DNA from: Ovoidimarina sediminis
Lineage (GTDB): Bacteria > Pseudomonadota > Alphaproteobacteria > Rhodobacterales > Rhodobacteraceae
Assembly (NCBI RefSeq): GCF_032586175.1
Contig: NZ_JAWHTE010000013.1
Location: 73,782 to 137,781 of the forward strand
Direction: 5' to 3'
DNA: 64,000 bases
Shown: piece after piece, positions 51,367 to 59,944 of the stretch
Position numbering within the stretch: the first letter of the stretch is position 1
Layout: the number at the start of each line of letters is the position of its first letter
The notes under the pieces: generated by a model
Databases searched by the model: none
Seen by the model: only the letters and a program-made list of their open reading frames with translations
Told to the model about the DNA's origin: nothing
Position numbers and translations under genes: made by a program

Positions 51367-51599
51367 TCGCTTTCTTCCGCTCCCTGCGTCACTTTTTGCA
51401 CAACGAAACCGGGAGTGCTTCCATCGAGTTCTGCATCCTGTTCCCGAGTTTCATGCTTGCGATGCTATCGTCAATCGAAGCAGGCCTTATGATGACGCGA
51501 AACGTTATGCTTGAGCGTGGCCTGCGCGACCTCTTTGGCCGAAACGATCCTGGGGACCACCGGATCCAGGAAGTCGGGTCAAGCTCGCCACCCCCGTGA
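51363..51599 (+). pseudogene. tadE-like pilus protein, truncated
   Basis: 78 residues. The N-terminal part is typical TadE: FLHNETGSASIEFCILFPSF with the processing Glu, a hydrophobic segment and MTRNVMLERGL. After LERGL the sequence loses similarity (RDLFGRNDPGDH) and stops 1 nt before the end of the convergent oxyR-like gene. A deletion probably joined the tad operon to its present neighbour. Confidence 0.7.
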
Positions 51600-51600
51600 A

Positions 51601-52521
51601 CTATCCAAGAACCGCGATTTCGGAAGCTCTACGCTTAAGGATAGCACAAATATCGCTGCCCAGTTCATCGTACTCGCTCTCGCGTGCCGCGCGCTGGCGC
51701 CAGACCATGCCTATCGTTCGCGACGGCGCAGTGCCGCGAAACGGCCGGGCGACAACGATATCCTGGTGGGCGACTTCAGATTTGACGTACAATGCCGGCA
51801 TGAGCGAAAGGCCCATGCCCATCGCCACCATCTGTCTTAATGTATCGAGCGAAGTACCTTCGTAATCATGGGATAGGTGCGCCCCGTACTGAGCACAAAT
51901 CCGTTCGACCTGTTCGTAAAGCCGGTGGCCAGGTTCGAGAGCAAGGATTGTTTCATCCTTCAGCATGCCAGCCGCAATATCCGTTTGCTCTGCGAAGCGA
52001 TGGTCATGCGGCATGACGACATACAGGGGTTCGCGGAAGAGCGATCGTGTTTCGAATTCCGCCTCCCGGATCGGGAGCGGAAAGAAGAGCATGTCGAGTG
52101 TTCCCGCACCCAGCGCTTCTATGAGGTGCCGGGGCAGCCCCTCGCGAACATAAAGTTTGAGCTGTGGGTGGCTCTTGTGAAGATCCGGAACAATAAGCGG
52201 CAAAAGGTATGACCCCAGGGTCTGGACCACGCCGACCTTGATTGTGCTTTGCAGCTTGCCCTGATGAAGCACGGCAAGGGTGCGGATCTCATCGACCTCA
52301 CGCAACGCCCGTCGTGCATGTTCGGCGATCGCCTCTCCGAGTGGCGTAATCACGACATGGGAACGCGAACGCTCGACGAGCACCGCGCCCAGCTTTGCCT
52401 CCAATTCCTTGATCTGTGCCGAAAGCGTCGGCTGCGTGACGTTGCAAGCCTCCGCAGCGCGGCGGAAATGCCGAGTTTCGGTGACTGCAAGCAGATATCG
52501 TAGTTGCTGGATCGTTGGCAT
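51601..52521 (-). CDS. OxyR-like LysR regulator lacking the peroxidatic cysteine
   Basis: 306 residues. The HTH region RHFRRAAEACNVTQPTLSAQ and SLDTLRQMVAMGMGLSLMPA are strongly OxyR-like. In OxyR the redox loop reads GHC-L with Cys199; here it is LALEPGHRLYEQVERIC, so Arg200 replaces that Cys while Cys209 (OxyR Cys208) is kept. The H2O2-driven disulfide cannot form. It could be locked in one state or sense another signal. It is divergent from a Usp gene and the mrp operon, with an OxyR-type box between them. The start at 52521 matches the family; the frame runs 9 codons upstream. Confidence 0.9.
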   Translation of the reverse strand: MPTIQQLRYLLAVTETRHFRRAAEACNVTQPTLSAQIKELEAKLGAVLVERSRSHVVITPLGEAIAEHARRALREVDEIRTLAVLHQGKLQSTIKVGVVQTLGSYLLPLIVPDLHKSHPQLKLYVREGLPRHLIEALGAGTLDMLFFPLPIREAEFETRSLFREPLYVVMPHDHRFAEQTDIAAGMLKDETILALEPGHRLYEQVERICAQYGAHLSHDYEGTSLDTLRQMVAMGMGLSLMPALYVKSEVAHQDIVVARPFRGTAPSRTIGMVWRQRAARESEYDELGSDICAILKRRASEIAVLG

Positions 52522-52528
52522 GAACACC

Positions 52529-52547
52529 TGATAGATAATTTCTATCA
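52529..52547. promoter_or_regulatory. OxyR-type operator (ATAG-N7-CTAT) between the oxyR-like and usp genes
   Basis: TGATAGATAATTTCTATCA is a perfect palindrome with 7-bp arms and contains the OxyR core ATAG-N7-CTAT. It lies 8 nt upstream of the oxyR-like ATG and about 75 nt upstream of the usp start. An imperfect second half may follow at about 52553-52567. Confidence 0.72.
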
Positions 52548-52622
52548 ATTTTCAAACAATTTTCGATTTGAACAATCAGGATCACGCCCCACTTCCCTTC
52601 TGGAGGTTTGGGAGCATGCGCG

Positions 52623-53588
52623 TTGAAGCGGTTCAGCAACATTCTGGTATTAGTCGATGACGAAAGCCGGTCAGAGGCACTGCTCGAGCGCGCGCGTCGA
52701 ATGGCGCAGGTCACTGGCGCCGCGCTTACACTGATCGATGTGATCGACAGTTCTCCGACCACGCTTTCGCGGGTTATTGGCTCCGTGCGCGAACTTCGTG
52801 TGCAAAACCTGGAGAGCGACATCGCCGCTTGCCATCAGGAACGACTCGATGAGCTTGCTGCGCCACTGTTGGCAGGTGGTCTGCCTGTCGAAACGAAGGT
52901 GCTTTTCGGGGTTGGTTTCATCGAAACAATCCAGCACGTGCTTCGGCACGGCAACGATCTGGTTATGAAAGCCGCACACGGAACGCCGGGACTGTCGATC
53001 CTCGCGGGCCCGGATCTTCATCTTCTGCGAAACTGCCCCTGCCCGGTCTGGATTCTGAACGATACCAACGGCGCAAGCTCTCGTCGGATCATGGCTGCAG
53101 TCGAGCCTGATCCGGAAGACGACATCCGTGACCAGCTCTGTCACAGCGTGATGGAGGTTGCGGCTTTCCTTTCGAATCAAGACGCGGCGAAGCTCGATGT
53201 TGTAACTGCTTGGAGTCTGCCGGAAGAAACGATGCTTCGTGGCGCCCGCTTCAATATGTCGAGGGACGAGATAGAAGCGATCCTAAGGACGGTGGAACTC
53301 GAAAGCAGCAGCCGACTTCAGGCGCTTGTACGCGATTTCGAAGCGTTTTCAGACCGTATTCGGGTGGTTCACATGAAGGGCGTACCCGCCGATGTCGTTG
53401 CCGAGCACGCGGAGACGGAACAGATCGACACTCTGGTCATCGGAATTCTCGGAAAACCAAATGATGCGGGCCTGCTCATCGGCAACACAGCAGTAACGAT
53501 CATGAACCGGGTGCGATGTTCAATCCTAGCAGTTAAGCCGCCGGGCTTTGTCTCTCCAGTGACGCTTGAAAGGTTGGCGGCGTCATGA
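52623..53588 (+). CDS. Tandem universal stress protein (two UspA domains)
   Basis: 321 residues from TTG 52623 (GGGAG 8 nt upstream); TTG 52608 is less well placed, and an out-of-frame ATG lies at 52616. Two Usp domains: about 1-150 (NILVLVDDESRSEALLERAR) and about 155-310 (IRVVHMKGVPADVVAEHAE, TLVIGILGKPNDAGLLIGNT). The GxxG-x9-G(S/T) ATP motif is recognisable in the second (GILGKPNDAGLLIGNT). It overlaps mrpA by 4 nt, so it is part of the antiporter operon and may link stress signalling to ion transport. Confidence 0.85.
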   Translation: MKRFSNILVLVDDESRSEALLERARRMAQVTGAALTLIDVIDSSPTTLSRVIGSVRELRVQNLESDIAACHQERLDELAAPLLAGGLPVETKVLFGVGFIETIQHVLRHGNDLVMKAAHGTPGLSILAGPDLHLLRNCPCPVWILNDTNGASSRRIMAAVEPDPEDDIRDQLCHSVMEVAAFLSNQDAAKLDVVTAWSLPEETMLRGARFNMSRDEIEAILRTVELESSSRLQALVRDFEAFSDRIRVVHMKGVPADVVAEHAETEQIDTLVIGILGKPNDAGLLIGNTAVTIMNRVRCSILAVKPPGFVSPVTLERLAAS

Positions 53589-55858
53589 GCGCTGCGACCA
53601 CAAAGACCCCGGCCAACAGCAACGGCATCACCGGGATCTTACCGGTGCTTCTGGCCGCTGCCCTGTTCGCCTGGTTTCTGAGCTTCTTGGGCCCAGTCTC
53701 CAACGGCAAGGCATTGCGCGTTGCTTGGGATTGGGTGCCATCGCTCGGGATATCACTTTCATTCTTGATCGATGGGCTAAGCCTTACATTCGCGCTTTTG
53801 ATCAGCGGAATCGGTACGCTCGTCCTGCTCTATTCCAACACCTACCTCGCCGGCCACCCGCAATTCGCGAGGTTCGCGCTGTTCCTGACCAGCTTCATGA
53901 TGGCGATGCTGGGGCTCGTGCTTGCCGATAACCTGATCGCGCTTTTCGTCTTCTGGGAACTAACAACAATCACGTCGTATCTGCTGATCGGGTTCGGCCA
54001 TGAGACGGCGAAAGGCAGGCGCTCCGCCTTGCAGGCGCTTTTCGTCACTGGCGCGGGGGCGCTGGCGCTTCTGGCCGGGTTCATTCTTTTGGGTTTCACG
54101 TCCGGGACGTTTGAACTTTCGGAGATCCTGAAGATGGGTGACGAGCTAAAGGCGCATGCCCTTTACCTACCCATTCTGATCCTGATCCTTGCGGGCACCT
54201 TCACAAAGTCAGCGCAGTTCCCGTTTCACTTCTGGCTGCCGAACGCAATGGCGGCACCCACGCCGGTTTCGGCCTTCCTCCATTCGGCGACGATGGTGAA
54301 AGCCGGGGTCTACCTGATGGCCCGCCTGCATCCGGCGTTTTCGGGAACGGATATCTGGCTTTGGACACTTACGATCGCGGGGGCATTCACCGCTGTGTTC
54401 GCAAGCGTTCTAGCACTGCGGCAGACCGACTTGAAGCAGGCGCTGGCATATACGACTTTGATGGCATTGGGCACGCTGACGCTGTTTCTTGGACAGGAAG
54501 CGGGCTATGCCATGACGGCATTCGCGACCTTCCTCATCGTCCACTCCCTGTACAAGGCCGCGCTCTTTCTCGTGGTCGGCTGCATCGACCATGGGACGGG
54601 CACACGTGAAGCGGAAATCCTCGGTGGTCTTGCGCAGGCTATGCCGGTGACTGCGGCGGCCGCGGCACTGGCAGCGCTATCGATGGCGGGATTTCCACCC
54701 TTTCTGGGCTTCATCGGCAAGGAACTGAAATACGCCGGTGCGCTCGCCGTGGGGTCCGAGCCGCTTTTGGTGGCAGGCGCGCTCGTGGTCTCGAATGCTC
54801 TGATGCTCGCGGTCGCCGGTGTTGTTGCGTTCCGTCCGTTCTGGCGCAAGCCTGGCGGCACCATGCCCCTGAAACCCCATGAGGCGCCCTGGCCCATGCT
54901 GGCGGGTCCTGTATTGCTTGCAGGGCTTGGCGCGCTCTTCGGCCTTGTGCCGGATCTGCTTCAGACCTCCCTCATCAATCCCACGGTCGCCTCGCTGCTC
55001 GGATCTACCGAAGATGCAAAAGAGCTAAAGCTCTGGGCCGGGGTGAACCTGCCGCTGATCCTGTCTGTGGCGACGGTCGTGCTGGGGCTCGCACTCTACC
55101 TCGCGCACCGCCCTTTGCGGGCCATGCTGGCACGGGCCGATTCCGCCGCGCCCAATTTCGACAGAGGATGGGATTCGTTCCTTACCGGACTGAAGAAATT
55201 TGCCGCCTGGCAAACGAGGCTGATCCAGCCCGGCATTTTGAGAAGCTATATCTTCGCGACCTTCGCGACCGTTCTCGCAGCCATCGGCGGCACGATGTTG
55301 GCGCGAGATGTTCTCGGCGCCATTCCTGATCTGTCCGATATCTCCTGGAAGAATGTGGCACTGATGCTCTTTACCGTATCCGGGGCGTTGATTGCCGCGG
55401 TTACACGTTCCCGTATCGCTGCGATGGCCGCTCTTGGGGTCGTGGGTATCGGCGTTGCGATGATCTTTATCGTATTTGGCGCGCCGGATGTAGCGATCAC
55501 GCAGTTGATGGTCGAAACGCTTGTCGTGGTCTTGGTGGCGGTCGCTCTACTGCGTCTTCCTGTCCTTGACCCGAACGGCAGAAGCGATCACCGGCCACGC
55601 GACGCGATCCTTGCGGTTGCGATCGGTACAGTGGTGACACTCGTGCTGCTTTCGGTTCTCGAGACACCGCTGGACCGGCGATTGACCGATTTCTTCGAGA
55701 CCGCCAGCTGGCCCGAAGCGTACGGACGCAACATCGTCAACGTAATTCTGGTGGACTTCCGCGCACTCGATACCTTCGGCGAAATCGCTGTGGTCGTGAT
55801 CGCCGCGCTCTCCGCCTATGCGCTTCTGCGCACCACGGATCGGGGAGGCGAGAAATGA
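53585..55858 (+). CDS. mrpA: Mrp antiporter subunit A
   Basis: 757 residues. NADH-dehydrogenase-like core with about 14 helices (VFWELTTITSYLLIGFGHET, GTFTKSAQFPFHFWLPNAMA, PTPVSAFLHSATMVKAGVYL) and a C-terminal extension (about 580-757) with VFGAPDVAITQLMVETLVVV, the MrpB-like domain. It forms one of the proton/sodium paths of the complex. The ATG overlaps usp by 4 nt and mrpB overlaps its end, showing a tightly coupled operon. Confidence 0.96.
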   Translation: MSAATTKTPANSNGITGILPVLLAAALFAWFLSFLGPVSNGKALRVAWDWVPSLGISLSFLIDGLSLTFALLISGIGTLVLLYSNTYLAGHPQFARFALFLTSFMMAMLGLVLADNLIALFVFWELTTITSYLLIGFGHETAKGRRSALQALFVTGAGALALLAGFILLGFTSGTFELSEILKMGDELKAHALYLPILILILAGTFTKSAQFPFHFWLPNAMAAPTPVSAFLHSATMVKAGVYLMARLHPAFSGTDIWLWTLTIAGAFTAVFASVLALRQTDLKQALAYTTLMALGTLTLFLGQEAGYAMTAFATFLIVHSLYKAALFLVVGCIDHGTGTREAEILGGLAQAMPVTAAAAALAALSMAGFPPFLGFIGKELKYAGALAVGSEPLLVAGALVVSNALMLAVAGVVAFRPFWRKPGGTMPLKPHEAPWPMLAGPVLLAGLGALFGLVPDLLQTSLINPTVASLLGSTEDAKELKLWAGVNLPLILSVATVVLGLALYLAHRPLRAMLARADSAAPNFDRGWDSFLTGLKKFAAWQTRLIQPGILRSYIFATFATVLAAIGGTMLARDVLGAIPDLSDISWKNVALMLFTVSGALIAAVTRSRIAAMAALGVVGIGVAMIFIVFGAPDVAITQLMVETLVVVLVAVALLRLPVLDPNGRSDHRPRDAILAVAIGTVVTLVLLSVLETPLDRRLTDFFETASWPEAYGRNIVNVILVDFRALDTFGEIAVVVIAALSAYALLRTTDRGGEK

Positions 55859-56274
55859 ACTCTGTCATCCTTCGTGCGGGCACACGGTATTTGTCGGGGC
55901 TCTTGCTCGTCTTCTCGCTCTATATGCTCCTGCGGGGCCACAACGAGCCCGGAGGCGGGTTCATTGGCGGACTTATAGGAGCGACTGGCTTCGTCCTGTA
56001 CGCGATTGCCTGCGGCACCACAGACGCACGAAAGGCCCTTCGCATATCGCCGCAGAATATTGCGGTAACAGGGCTTGGAATTGCGCTTCTTGCCGGGATC
56101 GCAGCGGCGTTTTTCGAAGATGCCCTGTTCACCGGGCAGTGGCTCTTCATCGGAGCGACGGAAGATGACAAGGGTCTGCCTCTGTCAACGGTCCTCGTCT
56201 TCGACATTGGCGTCTACCTTGTCGTATTCGGGTCGACCCTGACACTTGTGTTCGCGATGGAAGAGGAAATCTGA
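55855..56274 (+). CDS. mrpB: Mrp antiporter subunit B
   Basis: 139 residues, four helices. LYMLLRGHNEPGGGFIGGLI is the conserved MrpB signature. Overlaps mrpA by 4 nt and mrpC by 1 nt (TGATG). Confidence 0.95.
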   Translation: MNSVILRAGTRYLSGLLLVFSLYMLLRGHNEPGGGFIGGLIGATGFVLYAIACGTTDARKALRISPQNIAVTGLGIALLAGIAAAFFEDALFTGQWLFIGATEDDKGLPLSTVLVFDIGVYLVVFGSTLTLVFAMEEEI

Positions 56275-56639
56275 TGGAGGCGCTGCTCGCCATAACCATT
56301 GGTGTCCTCGTCGCAGCGGCGGTGTATCTGATGCTGGCGCGAAACATCTTGCGGTTCATATTCGGACTGGTTCTGATCTCGAACGCTGCAAACCTGACGA
56401 TCTTTGCTTCTGGGCGCCTTACGGAAGGTGCACCCCCACTTATCCCGGAGGGTGCGGATGGCCCTGTGGGGGACGTGGCGAATGCCCTCCCGCAAGCATT
56501 GGTCTTGACGGCAATCGTGATCGGCTTCGGCCTTTTCGCCTTTGCACTTGTTTTGATCTTCCGAGCGTACACGACCCTAGGCACTGCCTATTCCGACGAA
56601 ATGCGAGTGGCCGAACCAATTGAGGAGCCGAAAGCGTGA
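56274..56639 (+). CDS. mrpC: Mrp antiporter subunit C
   Basis: 121 residues, three helices, NuoK-like: YLMLARNILRFIFGLVLISN, then DGPVGDVANALPQALVLTAI, the segment typical of MrpC. The acidic tail is short. It joins subunits A and D in the membrane complex. Confidence 0.96.
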   Translation: MEALLAITIGVLVAAAVYLMLARNILRFIFGLVLISNAANLTIFASGRLTEGAPPLIPEGADGPVGDVANALPQALVLTAIVIGFGLFAFALVLIFRAYTTLGTAYSDEMRVAEPIEEPKA

Positions 56640-58135
56640 CCTGGCTTCTTGCAACCCCTCTGATCCTGCCATTTCTGACGGCAGTGGCGGCATTTCTGCT
56701 GCGCACCCGGCCGACAGGCAGGTGGATTAGCGTGGCAGGCAATCTGGCGCTGCTCATTGCTGCGGTCCTTCTTATGGCGCGGGTGCTCGATGAAGGCGTG
56801 GTGGCGGCCCAGATGGGTGGCTGGCCTGCGCCTTTCGGGATAACCCTAGTCGCGGATTTTCTGAGCGCCGTGATGGTGGTGATCACCGCCATCACCGCAC
56901 TTGCCGTCTCGGTGTACGCACTTGGCGATGTCCGGGAGCGGGCGGAGTATCTCGGATATCATGCGCTCTTCAACGTTCTGATCGGCGGCGTTTCCGGCGC
57001 TTTCCTGACCGGTGACCTCTTCAATCTCTATGTGTGGTTCGAAGTCATGCTGATCGCATCCTTCGGCCTGCTGGTGCTCGGGGGCAGCAAGGCGCAGATC
57101 GACGGTGGCGTGAAGTATGTGACGTTGAACCTGATCTCGACGATCCTATTCCTGTCCGGGATAGGCCTACTCTACGGGATGACCGGGACGCTCAACATGG
57201 CGGACCTCGCGCGAACGGTGCCCGAGGTTGAAAACCGAGGGCTCGTCACGGTTGTCGCGATGATGTTCATGGTCGCCTTCGGTGTGAAAGCGGCTGTCTT
57301 TCCACTTTTCTTCTGGCTGCCGGCATCATACCACACCCCGGCCTTTTCAGTATCGGCGGTGTTTGCAGGACTTCTGACCAAGGTCGGCGTCTACGCACTC
57401 ATTCGGATGTTCACTCTCGTCTTCGCGGGAGACACCGGGTTCACCCACCACATCCTTCTCTGGGTGGCAGGACTGACTATGCTGACGGGCGTTCTTGGGG
57501 CGGCCGCGCAGAACGATATCCGCAAGATCCTTTCGTTCCATATCGTAAGCCAGATCGGATACATGATCATGGGGCTTGCACTTCTGACGCCGCTCGCTCT
57601 GGCCGGCGCGGTGTTTTACCTGGTGCACCACATCATCGTGAAGGCGAACCTGTTCCTGATCGCTGGTGTGGCGGAGCGTCTGGTCGGATCGACTCAGCTT
57701 GGCCAGATCGGCGGGCTTTATAAATCCGCCCCCCTTCTCGCACTATTGTTTCTGATTCCCGCATTTTCGCTGGCGGGATTTCCGCCTCTTTCGGGCTTCT
57801 GGGCTAAATACGTCCTAGTGGCGGCTGCATTGGAAGATGAGGGCTGGATCATCGCAGGTGTGGCGCTGGTTGTGGGGCTTCTGACGATCTTTTCAATGAC
57901 GAAGATCTGGGCAGAGGCGTTCTGGAAGGCTCACCCCGAAGGCGTAGACCCTGAGTTGCGCTGTCTTGATCGCGAGACCCGCAACCACCTTCTATTGCCC
58001 GTGGCCGGGCTTGCCGCGATGACGTTGGTGATCGGTTTCTTCCCTGAACCGTTCGTCGCATTTGCCAAGGAGGCCGCAGGTCAGCTTCTGGATCCCAGCG
58101 CTTACCTTGCAGCTGTATTAGGGGCAGAACCATGA
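56636..58135 (+). CDS. mrpD: Mrp antiporter subunit D
   Basis: 499 residues, about 14 helices, NuoN/NuoM-like: GDLFNLYVWFEVMLIASFGL, KAAVFPLFFWLPASYHTPAF and ILSFHIVSQIGYMIMGLALL. The essential Glu/Lys proton-path residues sit in the WFEVM and FGVKAAVFP stretches. The start is GTG 56636, overlapping mrpC by 4 nt. Confidence 0.96.
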   Translation: MTWLLATPLILPFLTAVAAFLLRTRPTGRWISVAGNLALLIAAVLLMARVLDEGVVAAQMGGWPAPFGITLVADFLSAVMVVITAITALAVSVYALGDVRERAEYLGYHALFNVLIGGVSGAFLTGDLFNLYVWFEVMLIASFGLLVLGGSKAQIDGGVKYVTLNLISTILFLSGIGLLYGMTGTLNMADLARTVPEVENRGLVTVVAMMFMVAFGVKAAVFPLFFWLPASYHTPAFSVSAVFAGLLTKVGVYALIRMFTLVFAGDTGFTHHILLWVAGLTMLTGVLGAAAQNDIRKILSFHIVSQIGYMIMGLALLTPLALAGAVFYLVHHIIVKANLFLIAGVAERLVGSTQLGQIGGLYKSAPLLALLFLIPAFSLAGFPPLSGFWAKYVLVAAALEDEGWIIAGVALVVGLLTIFSMTKIWAEAFWKAHPEGVDPELRCLDRETRNHLLLPVAGLAAMTLVIGFFPEPFVAFAKEAAGQLLDPSAYLAAVLGAEP

Positions 58136-58620
58136 GTAACTTCGCCGCGAACCTCGTTCTGACCGCTGCATGGGCGATCTTCTTTGGCGGGTTCACCTGG
58201 CTGACTGTCCTATCGGGGCTCGTCGTCGGCTACGGCGTACTCTGGCTCTTGCAACCGCTTACAGGCGTAAGGTCGAGCTATTTCTTGCGTGTGTGGTATT
58301 GGCTCAAGCTGGTGGTGCTTTTCCACTATGAGCTTATCGTGTCGAGCATAGAGGTTCTTTGGGACATCATCACCCCGACGCATCGCGCCCGTCCTGCGAT
58401 CATTGACATGCCGCTGGACGCCAAGACTGATGCCGGCATTCTACTGGTCACGAACCTGATTTCGCTGACGCCAGGCACTCTCAGTATCGATGTAAGCGAG
58501 GATCGCAGGACCCTGAAAGTTCACGCAATGTTCGCCGATGACCCCGAAGCGGTTTGTCGCGCCCTGAAATCGGGAATGGAGAGGTGGGTGATCGACGCGG
58601 TCGAGGAGAGGAAAGCATGA
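58132..58620 (+). CDS. mrpE: Mrp antiporter subunit E
   Basis: 162 residues, two to three helices then a cytoplasmic domain: VVLFHYELIVSSIEVLWDII, LLVTNLISLTPGTLSIDVSE and a C-terminal MERWVIDAVEE. It is of the MnhE subgroup and clearly distinct from the PhaE-type subunit at the left edge. It overlaps mrpD and mrpF. Confidence 0.95.
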   Translation: MSNFAANLVLTAAWAIFFGGFTWLTVLSGLVVGYGVLWLLQPLTGVRSSYFLRVWYWLKLVVLFHYELIVSSIEVLWDIITPTHRARPAIIDMPLDAKTDAGILLVTNLISLTPGTLSIDVSEDRRTLKVHAMFADDPEAVCRALKSGMERWVIDAVEERKA

Positions 58621-58916
58621 CAGAGTTTCTCGAGCTTTCTGTGACACTTGGCTTCGTGATGGTTTTCCTTGCTGTGGGTCTGGCGCTTTGGCGCCTCGCA
58701 AAGGGCCCAAGTCTGCCCGACCGCGTGGTAGCCCTCGATATGATGACGGTGGCAATTGTAGCTTTTTGCGGGCTCGCTGCTGTGCGCTCCGGTGATGCCG
58801 CTTTTCTTGATGTTGCCCTCGTTCTGGCACTTGTTGGTTTCCTTGCAACGGTGGCGCTGGCGCGCTTTGCCGAGCGTCAGACGATCCGACGGGAAGAGCG
58901 GGAGGGAAGCGAATGA
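58617..58916 (+). CDS. mrpF: Mrp antiporter subunit F
   Basis: 99 residues, three helices, with KGPSLPDRVVALDMMTVAIV as the family motif. The ATG overlaps the mrpE stop by 4 nt, fixing the start; the frame extends 21 codons upstream inside mrpE without meaning. Confidence 0.95.
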   Translation: MTEFLELSVTLGFVMVFLAVGLALWRLAKGPSLPDRVVALDMMTVAIVAFCGLAAVRSGDAAFLDVALVLALVGFLATVALARFAERQTIRREEREGSE

Positions 58917-59254
58917 CGATCGCTCTCACCGCGTTTCTTCTAATTCTCGGTGGGGTGTTCACGGTCCTCGCCGGGGTAGGCATCGTCAAGCTGCCGGACG
59001 TCTTCATCCGAATGCACGCCGCAACAAAGGTTGGAACGCTGGGTTCGGGCCTGATAATGGCAGGCACCGCTGTGCATTTCGGCGACGTGGCGGTGATCAT
59101 ACGCTGTATGCTGATCGTCGTTTTCCTTCTGCTGACCGCGCCGATCGGCGCCCACATGATCGGGCGTGCCGCACTGCGTATCGGGGTCGTGCCCTGGGGC
59201 CTCAACAACCGCGAAAGGGAACGGGACCAGGGCACACAGGAATCGTCATCGTGA
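58913..59254 (+). CDS. mrpG: Mrp antiporter subunit G
   Basis: 113 residues: GVGIVKLPDVFIRMHAATKV and FLLLTAPIGAHMIGRAALRI are typical. It closes the seven-gene operon. There is no obvious T-tract terminator downstream; hisB starts 95 nt later. Confidence 0.94.
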   Translation: MTIALTAFLLILGGVFTVLAGVGIVKLPDVFIRMHAATKVGTLGSGLIMAGTAVHFGDVAVIIRCMLIVVFLLLTAPIGAHMIGRAALRIGVVPWGLNNRERERDQGTQESSS

Positions 59255-59349
59255 TGTGACAGAGCAGCCTCGTTCTGCCGACAGGGCCCTTCCCTCACCC
59301 TGCGCACACTTCTATAGAGGCGCGTGTTAATCGATCCGGAGCGATCCAC

Positions 59350-59937
59350 ATGCGCAAGGCGACCGTAACCCGCAAAACGGCGGAGACGGACATCTCCGTC
59401 GAGATCAACCTCGACGGCACCGGCAGCTATGACAATCAGACGGGCGTGGGCTTCTTCGACCACATGCTCGACCAGCTTGCCCGCCATGCCCTGATCGACA
59501 TGACGGTGCGCGCGGAGGGCGATCTGCACATCGACGACCATCATACGGTGGAGGATACCGGCATCGCGCTTGGACAGGCACTCACGCAAGCATTGGGCGA
59601 TAAGACAGGGATCAACCGCTACGGCGAGTGCGCGCTGCCGATGGACGATGCGCAGGTGCGGGCTGCACTTGATCTGTCAGGTCGACCGTTCCTTGTCTGG
59701 AGTGTCACCTTCGAGGCCGCGAAAATCGGAACCTTCGACACCGAACTCGTGCGGGAATTCTTTCAGGCCCTGTCGACGCACGGGGGGATCACGCTTCACG
59801 TTGACAAGGTGCACGGAATAAATGCGCACCACGTCGCCGAGGCAGCGTTCAAAGCCGTCGCCCGGGCACTCAGGACCGCGGTAGAGACCGACCCGCGCCG
59901 GGCCGACGCCGTGCCGTCGACCAAAGGTGCTCTCTGA
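59350..59937 (+). CDS. hisB: Imidazoleglycerol-phosphate dehydratase
   Basis: 195 residues. The duplicated metal-binding motifs DHHTVEDTGIALGQAL and GINAHHVAEAAFKAVARAL are intact, as is FFDHMLDQLARH. It is the monofunctional form (no HisN phosphatase). It converts imidazole-glycerol phosphate to imidazole-acetol phosphate in histidine synthesis. hisH starts 7 nt after its stop. Confidence 0.97.
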   Translation: MRKATVTRKTAETDISVEINLDGTGSYDNQTGVGFFDHMLDQLARHALIDMTVRAEGDLHIDDHHTVEDTGIALGQALTQALGDKTGINRYGECALPMDDAQVRAALDLSGRPFLVWSVTFEAAKIGTFDTELVREFFQALSTHGGITLHVDKVHGINAHHVAEAAFKAVARALRTAVETDPRRADAVPSTKGAL

Positions 59938-59944
59938 GACCGCG

